Of a stretch of DNA of 41,651 nucleotides, positions 36,823 to 41,651 are shown in pieces. A program made the translations under genes and the position numbers. Source of the DNA: RPQJ01 sp963748985 (lineage in GTDB: Bacteria > Pseudomonadota > Gammaproteobacteria > Steroidobacterales > Steroidobacteraceae); NCBI GenBank assembly GCA_963748985.1, contig CAVVKQ010000019.1, positions 1 to 41,651 of the forward strand, written 5' to 3'. The notes under the pieces were generated by a model, which saw only the letters and a list, made by a program, of their open reading frames with translations, was not told the origin of the DNA and searched no databases. Numbering within the stretch: position 1 is the stretch's first letter; each line of letters opens with the position of its first letter.

Positions 36823-37329
36823 ATGTTTTCGAAAACCCTGAAGCTCGCGATCGCGGGCACGATGCTGGTAACGGCTGGTACGGTTGGAACGGCCCAGGCC
36901 GCCACCAAGACTGCCAGCTTCAACGTCACGGCGACGGTTGCCAATAACTGCGTGATCAGCGCGAACCCGCTGGCACTCGGTACCTTCGACGGCACGAACG
37001 ACCTGGCTGCAACTTCGACGGTCGTCGTTCGCTGCACCAACGGCACTGCCTACAACGTCGACCTGAGCACGGGCGCCTCGACGGATTACGCGGCGCGCAC
37101 GATGTCAAACGGAACGACCCAGCTCGTCTACAACCTGTACACCGACACCACGTACGCGAACATCTGGGGCGATGGCTCGACGGGCACCGTCCGCGTCGGC
37201 GGTACCGGCACGGGTTTCGCCGCCGCGACGAACCTGACCGTTGCCGGCCGCCTGCAGGCATCCGTCAACACCGGCCCGGTCGACGCCGGCAACTACAGCG
37301 ACACGATCGTCGCCTCGATCGTCTACTGA
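36823..37329 (+). CDS. Spore-coat-U domain pilin (Csu-type major subunit)
   Basis: A 168-residue secreted pilin. After a signal ending GTAQAA comes one SCPU domain: NNCVISANPLALGTFDG, VVVRCTNG, LVYNLYTDTTYANIWGDG and the final DAGNYSDTIVASIVY, which is the donor-strand region. Such proteins polymerise into archaic chaperone-usher (CsuA/B-like) pili that drive surface attachment. ATG 36823 with AAAGGA upstream is chosen; the frame is open farther but without signal-like sequence. First gene of the four-gene pilus operon. Confidence 0.92.
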   Translation: MFSKTLKLAIAGTMLVTAGTVGTAQAATKTASFNVTATVANNCVISANPLALGTFDGTNDLAATSTVVVRCTNGTAYNVDLSTGASTDYAARTMSNGTTQLVYNLYTDTTYANIWGDGSTGTVRVGGTGTGFAAATNLTVAGRLQASVNTGPVDAGNYSDTIVASIVY

Positions 37330-37348
37330 TCGGTCGAGCGGCGCGAAC

Positions 37349-38086
37349 GTGCGTTACCTGCTCGTTAGCATCCTCGCGTCGATGGCAGCCTTCGCGCTGC
37401 CATCGGCGCAGGCCCTGGCCGGCACGTTCTCCATTTCTCCCGTGCGCGTGGACCTGGCCACCGATTCGACGACGGGCGTGGTGACCCTCCGCAACCAGGA
37501 AGATCAACCGGTCGTCGTGCAGGCTGAAACCAGGCTCTGGCAGCAGACGATCGCCGGTGACCAGCTCGAGCCGACTCGGGACGTGCTGGTAACGCCTGCG
37601 GTCTTCACGATTCCGCCGCAGGGGTCGCAGGTGGTCCGCATCGCGCTGCGCCGCGAGGTGGACCCGCGAGTGGAACTGAGCTACCGGCTGATCCTTACGG
37701 AAGTGCCGCAGCAGGCGGCACCCGGGTTCAACGGTTTGCACATGGCGCTGCAGATGAGCCTGCCGATCTTCGTCGCTGCGCAGGCGCCCACGGCGCCGCA
37801 AGTCCAATGGTCAGCGACACGCAGCCCGGACGGCGCAGTGTCCGTCACCGCCCTCAATGCCGGCTCGGAACACACGAGGGTCCTGGACCTGATGATCAGC
37901 CCGCAGCCCGGCAGCGAGCGATGGCTACACCAGCAGGGGGCCTATTACGTTCTCCCGGGCCAGTCACACCGCTGGACTCTTGAACCTGACAAAAACAACG
38001 ATAGCGCCCAATGGCGCCAGCTGCGCGTGAAGGGATCCACCGAAGACGGGGATTTCGCGACGGAGTTGACCCTGGCACCCGAGTGA
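37349..38086 (+). CDS. Pilus periplasmic chaperone (CsuC-like)
   Basis: A 245-residue PapD-fold chaperone. The signal is VRYLLVSILASMAAFALPSAQALAG; the first domain has FSISPVRVDL, VVTLRNQEDQPVVVQ and VFTIPPQGSQVVRIALR (the family's subunit-binding arginine), and the second has WSATRSPDGAVSVTALNAG. It keeps the SCPU pilins from misfolding and passes them to the usher. Start is taken at GTG 37349 because the signal peptide begins there; no strong ribosome site is seen. It ends four bases before the usher start. Confidence 0.9.
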   Translation: MRYLLVSILASMAAFALPSAQALAGTFSISPVRVDLATDSTTGVVTLRNQEDQPVVVQAETRLWQQTIAGDQLEPTRDVLVTPAVFTIPPQGSQVVRIALRREVDPRVELSYRLILTEVPQQAAPGFNGLHMALQMSLPIFVAAQAPTAPQVQWSATRSPDGAVSVTALNAGSEHTRVLDLMISPQPGSERWLHQQGAYYVLPGQSHRWTLEPDKNNDSAQWRQLRVKGSTEDGDFATELTLAPE

Positions 38087-38089
38087 GTC

Positions 38090-40396
38090 ATGCGCGCAGC
38101 CCTGTCGCTCGCCATCTCGCTCGCGCTCGCTACCCCGTTGGTCCACGCGGCCGACGGCCCGGACGCCTTCCTCGAGTCCGTCGTTGAATTCACGGTCAAT
38201 GGACAGCCGGCAATCACGACGCTCGTGGTGCGACGCGATGCGGACGGTACGCTGCTGCTGCGGGCGGCCGACCTCGCCACGCTGCGCCTGAAGCAGCCCG
38301 CGCGCGGCGTCCTGCTCGTCAACGGCGAACGCTACTATCGCCTCGGCGCCGAGATGGGAGCGCGCGTGAGCTTCGATGCGACCACGCAGCACGCCGACGT
38401 CACGCTGCCGCCGGAGGCTTTCCTGGCCACGGTCCGGTCCGCGTCCGCCGCTGACCTGCCGCGCGTCACGACGCCCACGCTCGGCGGATTCCTGAATTAC
38501 GACCTTTATGGCGAGAGCACCTCTGAACGCACGAGCCTCGGTGGCATCGCCGAAGCCGGCGTCTTCACACCGCATGGCGTGGGTACCAACACCCTGCTGA
38601 GCCGCGACGACGATGACAGCCGCTCCGCCGTGCGACTTGAAACGACCTGGACACTCGACCTGCCAGAGCGGCTGGCGACGCTGCGTCTTGGCGACGCGAT
38701 CAGCGCGTCGGGCGCGTGGGGCCGTTCGGTACGTTTCGGCGGCGTCCAGTTCGGCACCAACTTCGCGACGCAGCCCACGCTGGTGACGACGCCGATGCTG
38801 GCGGCGCGCGGCTCGGCGGTCGTGCCGTCCACGGTCGACGTGTTCGTGAATGGCGCGCAGGTCGCGAGCCAGGACGTGCCGCCTGGCCCGTTCACGATCG
38901 ATCACGTGCCGAGCATCACCGGGGCCGGACAGATGCAGGTCGTGATCACCGACGCGCTCGGCCGACAGCAGGTCCTGTCGCAGCCGTACTACACCGGACC
39001 CGCATTGCTGCGCGCGGGTCTCAACGAGTACTCCTTCGAACTCGGCTCGATGCGCGAAGACTATGGCTATGCCAGCAATGCGTATGGCGACCTGGTGGCC
39101 GCAGCGACGTTCCGGCGCGGCTTCACCGACCAGGTCACGGCCGAGGCGCATGTGGAAGCGCAGGCAGGCGGACCGGCGGCGGTCGGGCTCAATGGCGCGT
39201 GGCAGATGGGGGAGTTCGGCATCCTCAGCGCCACGATGGCTGGGGGCGGGGTCGACGCCATGGGCTGGCTGGCCGGTTTCGGCTTCGAGCACAACGGGCA
39301 ACGTTCGAGCCTGTTTGCGCGCACGCAGTTCGCCTCCGAATCGTTCGCGCAGCTCGGCACCGTCGAGCTGGAAAACACGCCGAAGCAACGCACCTTCGTC
39401 GGCTTTGGCCTCGACTTTGCGCGCTATGGCAACCTGCAGGTCGCCTACGGCCTGCAGAGTTTCTGGACCAGCCGCAGCCAGGAGACCATCGGCGTGAGCC
39501 ATGCACTCACCCTGGGCGATTTCGGGTTTCTCAACCTGATCGTCAGCCAGAGCATCGGCGCTGACACGGCGACCGACGTCTTCCTCAACTGGACGATGCC
39601 CTTCGGTGACCGGCGCTCGGCGGCGGTTTCGCTGCGACAGTCGACCGGTGTCACCGATGGCGACGACTTTGCGGCCGTCGCGTCGGTCCAGCAGAGCCTG
39701 CCGGCAGGCACGGGCGTCGGCTACCAGGTATCGCTGGCGTCGAACGAGGACGCGCAGCTCGGTTACTCCTACCAGGGCCGCGCGGGCCTGGCGAGCGTGC
39801 AGTACGCGCGGCGCAACGACACCGACGGTTGGCGCGCCGACGTCTCCGGTGGCCTGGCGATCACGGCCGCCGGCGTCATGCCGGCGCGCCGGCTCGATCG
39901 CAGCTTCGCGGTCGTCAAGGTCGCAGACTTCGAGAACCTCACGGTCTACGTCGAAAACCAGCCGATCGGTCGCACCGACAGCCGCGGCCGCATCCTGCTG
40001 GACGGACTGCGGCCCTACGAGCGCAATGAAATCAGCATCGATCCGACGCAACTGCCGATGGACGCCGCGCTGGCCATGCCGGTGATGCAGGTCACGCCCG
40101 CCTACCGCAGCGGCGCGCTGGTCGAATTCCCGGTCACGCGCGCGAGCCCGGCCACGTTGCGCCTGGTCCAATCCGACGGCACGGTGGTGCCCGCCGGAGC
40201 GAGCGTTCGTACCCAGCAGGAAACGGCACCCGTTGGCCTGCAGGGGTTGGTGTACCTGGGCGAGGCGGCGGGAAGGCAACGGGCCGTGGCGGAGTGGGTC
40301 GGCGGTCATCGCTGCGAGTTCACGTTCACGCGCGCTGCGGGCACCGATCCGGTGCCCGACCTCGGTACAATCGCGTGCCGCGAGCTGGCTGACTGA
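38090..40396 (+). CDS. Outer-membrane pilus usher (CsuD-like)
   Basis: A 768-residue usher of the archaic chaperone-usher type. Signal ends about LVHAADG; the N-terminal chaperone-binding domain has DGTLLLRAADLATLRL; the barrel/plug region carries SSTVDVFVNG-like VPSTVDVFVNGAQV and VPPGPFTIDHVPSITGAG; the C-terminal domain ends with GGHRCEFTF and two cysteines. It translocates and assembles the SCPU subunits at the cell surface. It is tightly joined to the chaperone gene upstream and the tip-like SCPU gene downstream. Confidence 0.93.
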   Translation: MRAALSLAISLALATPLVHAADGPDAFLESVVEFTVNGQPAITTLVVRRDADGTLLLRAADLATLRLKQPARGVLLVNGERYYRLGAEMGARVSFDATTQHADVTLPPEAFLATVRSASAADLPRVTTPTLGGFLNYDLYGESTSERTSLGGIAEAGVFTPHGVGTNTLLSRDDDDSRSAVRLETTWTLDLPERLATLRLGDAISASGAWGRSVRFGGVQFGTNFATQPTLVTTPMLAARGSAVVPSTVDVFVNGAQVASQDVPPGPFTIDHVPSITGAGQMQVVITDALGRQQVLSQPYYTGPALLRAGLNEYSFELGSMREDYGYASNAYGDLVAAATFRRGFTDQVTAEAHVEAQAGGPAAVGLNGAWQMGEFGILSATMAGGGVDAMGWLAGFGFEHNGQRSSLFARTQFASESFAQLGTVELENTPKQRTFVGFGLDFARYGNLQVAYGLQSFWTSRSQETIGVSHALTLGDFGFLNLIVSQSIGADTATDVFLNWTMPFGDRRSAAVSLRQSTGVTDGDDFAAVASVQQSLPAGTGVGYQVSLASNEDAQLGYSYQGRAGLASVQYARRNDTDGWRADVSGGLAITAAGVMPARRLDRSFAVVKVADFENLTVYVENQPIGRTDSRGRILLDGLRPYERNEISIDPTQLPMDAALAMPVMQVTPAYRSGALVEFPVTRASPATLRLVQSDGTVVPAGASVRTQQETAPVGLQGLVYLGEAAGRQRAVAEWVGGHRCEFTFTRAAGTDPVPDLGTIACRELAD

Positions 40397-40406
40397 GCGC
40401 TGCGCC

Positions 40407-40910
40407 TTGCACCGAACCCGCCGTCCAATTCTCTGGTTCGTCGCCTGCTGCAGCCTCGCAGGCTGCATCGTGTCGGGCACGACCCAGGCGGCGATGACCT
40501 GCTCGGCCTCGACCAGCGGCGTCGGCTTCGGCAACTACGACCCGCTGGTGGCGACGCCGGATGACTCGTCGGCCAACGTCGCCGTTACGTGCACGCGCGT
40601 GATCCTCGTGGATCCCTTCAGCATCAACTACACGCTGTCGCTCAGCCGCGGCTCGAGCGGCACCTACGCGCCGCGCCGCATGAATGCCGGTACCGCGCGA
40701 CTGAACTACAACCTTTACCGGGACGCCGCACGTGCCCAGGTCTGGGGCGACGGCACCAATTCAACGGGCACGGTGGCCGGAACGGCGAATTTCGTCTGGT
40801 TCCAGACTTCGCAGACCAGCAATCACACGGCCTACGGCCGGGTTCCCGCGCAGCAGAATGCCTCGCCGGGCTCCTACACCGACACGATTGTCCTGACGAT
40901 CACGTTCTGA
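40407..40910 (+). CDS. Second spore-coat-U domain protein (tip-like)
   Basis: About 167 residues with one SCPU domain (TCSASTSGVGFGNYDP, VAVTCTR, LNYNLYRDAARAQVWGDG, SPGSYTDTIVLTITF). TTG 40407 is the likely start; a signal (LWFVACCSLAGCIVSGTTQA) precedes the domain, and its LAGC could also be a lipobox. In Csu operons the gene after the usher encodes the tip adhesin; here it is a single-domain version, shorter than the two-domain CsuE. Ten bases separate it from the usher stop. Confidence 0.85.
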   Translation: MHRTRRPILWFVACCSLAGCIVSGTTQAAMTCSASTSGVGFGNYDPLVATPDDSSANVAVTCTRVILVDPFSINYTLSLSRGSSGTYAPRRMNAGTARLNYNLYRDAARAQVWGDGTNSTGTVAGTANFVWFQTSQTSNHTAYGRVPAQQNASPGSYTDTIVLTITF

Positions 40911-40925
40911 GTTGTCGCGAGCCCT

Positions 40926-41372
40926 TCAGAGCGGATTGGCCGACACGGCCACTGGCAGCGTGTACTCGCCCGGCCGGACGTGCGCGGCCAGATGCAGCCG
41001 GTACTGCAGATCGAGGTCAGCGTCGCGCCGCGGGCCGCCAAACTGCGGCACGGTGGCGCCGAACACGCCCAACTCGACCGGGGCACCCAGTCCTCGCACT
41101 TCGATGGCACGCGTGAATCCCGCACGCTCGGAGAACTGCAGCAAGTATCCGTGCGCATCGTTGTTGCTGACGCGATACCTTGCGCTCACGTCCTTGTAGC
41201 CGAGGGCGAGATCCGCAGCGGTGACCACGACGGTTCCCGGCGCGCCGGCCGAATCGACGCGGGCGACTGGTATCACGTAGGCCGATACCAGCATCTGGGC
41301 GCGTTGGGTGTCCGCCTCGACCTGAGTGGGCACCAACGCGAGGAGGGCCAGAAGCAGCCACGGGGACCGCAT
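40926..41372 (-). CDS. Secreted small beta-rich protein, convergent to the pilus operon
   Basis: About 148 residues, starting at ATG 41372 with signal LLLALLALVPTQVEA. The mature part is beta-rich, and its last segment, RPGEYTLPVAVSANPL, resembles the donor strand ending of SCPU-like pilins (PGxYxxxxxVxxxx). It has no clear SCPU cysteine pair. It could be a minor subunit or unrelated. It is convergent with the tip-like gene, 15 bases away, and not in the same transcript. Confidence 0.7.
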   Translation of the reverse strand: MRSPWLLLALLALVPTQVEADTQRAQMLVSAYVIPVARVDSAGAPGTVVVTAADLALGYKDVSARYRVSNNDAHGYLLQFSERAGFTRAIEVRGLGAPVELGVFGATVPQFGGPRRDADLDLQYRLHLAAHVRPGEYTLPVAVSANPL

Positions 41373-41651
41373 TTGCACCACCGACCCGGGCCAGGGGACC
41401 GTTTGCACGGACCGGCCCGTTGTATGGATGTCATCTGGCCACGTTGCGGGTTCCGTCGCCATACGGGTCAATCGCCAGTTCGAGTGATCTGGTTCACGTT
41501 TTGAAACTAAACCCCGATGGCCTGCTTGCGCAACGGGTCCGGGACATGATTGACCCAGAGTGGTGCTGCGTTGCGGAATGCCGACCCCCACGGAAATGCG
41601 TGTTGCACCCCCCCGCAGAACCGCTAAAGTCGCGTTCCGTCTCAGGAAATC
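41373..41651. other. Right-edge stretch without a recognised gene
   Basis: About 280 bases upstream of the small secreted protein. It probably holds that gene's promoter. No coding pattern, RNA gene or repeat was recognised; a C-run at 41608-41614 is the only low-complexity feature. Confidence 0.5.

Noticed and set aside
37964..40534. Long open frame on the minus strand through the pilus usher
   Set aside because: It lies opposite a clear usher gene, with low-complexity Arg/Asp/Gln-rich translation and no motif.
41551..41651. Open frame from ATG 41551 running off the right edge
   Set aside because: Composition (many Cys, Pro and Arg) and lack of a ribosome site do not support a gene; too short to judge.

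Overview
The window reads as chromosomal DNA from a high-GC gammaproteobacterium, probably near the Xanthomonadales/Steroidobacterales/Nevskiales. This placement is inferred from OxyR with the E. coli cysteine spacing, YajQ, DUF2780 and DUF3011 proteins, a FecA-like receptor, archaic chaperone-usher pili and strong G/C at third codon positions. Genes are dense and many are joined by 1-8 base start/stop overlaps. I see no rRNA, tRNA, insertion sequence, prophage or CRISPR array.

Layout: (1) 1-2857, plus strand: the end of a sulfate-binding protein gene (sbp) and an ABC exporter. (2) 2865-5798, minus: a periplasmic amidohydrolase, a PhnA-like small protein and a DEDDh exonuclease. A 23-bp perfect palindrome lies at 5863-5915. 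(3) 5938-12234, minus: one compact unit cysA-cysT-cysW-histidine kinase-response regulator. The CysA protein carries an unusual C-terminal extension that looks like a universal-stress-protein fold. (4) 12372-16537, plus: a HerA-like ATPase broken by a +1 frameshift, a DUF2780 protein and a thioredoxin-like lipoprotein with WCxxS instead of WCxxC; yajQ lies convergent. (5) 17100-24183: a FecA-like TonB receptor behind a Fur-box-like site, an alpha/beta hydrolase with a GFA-family partner, a two-Rossmann FAD protein, a tiny membrane protein and an acyl desaturase whose stop codon is followed by a six-run G-rich tract. (6) 24474-30549: a tandem DUF3011 protein, then hoxF-hoxU-hoxY-hoxH-protease for a bidirectional NAD-linked [NiFe] hydrogenase. 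(7) 30739-33570: a D-2-hydroxyacid dehydrogenase, a NUDIX hydrolase, oxyR and a PCu(A)C copper chaperone overlapping oxyR. (8) 33602-36620: a very large fusion of an LCAT-like lipase, an M17-N-terminal-like domain and a CHAT caspase-like protease, split by a second +1 frameshift. (9) 36823-41372: a four-gene spore-coat-U (Csu-type) pilus operon and a convergent secreted protein.

How it fits together: sbp and cysTWA make a sulfate uptake system. The two-component pair is translationally joined to it, which suggests a transporter-linked sensor in the style of Pst/PhoBR. The hox genes are a complete structural set for H2/NAD+ exchange, but no hyp maturation genes are in view. oxyR plus the copper chaperone suggest redox/metal homeostasis.

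The two most unusual items are the CysA-Usp fusion inside the sulfate/two-component operon and the lipase-M17N-CHAT fusion, a plausible protease-lipase effector. Both large frameshifted genes need read-level checking, since each could be an assembly error.
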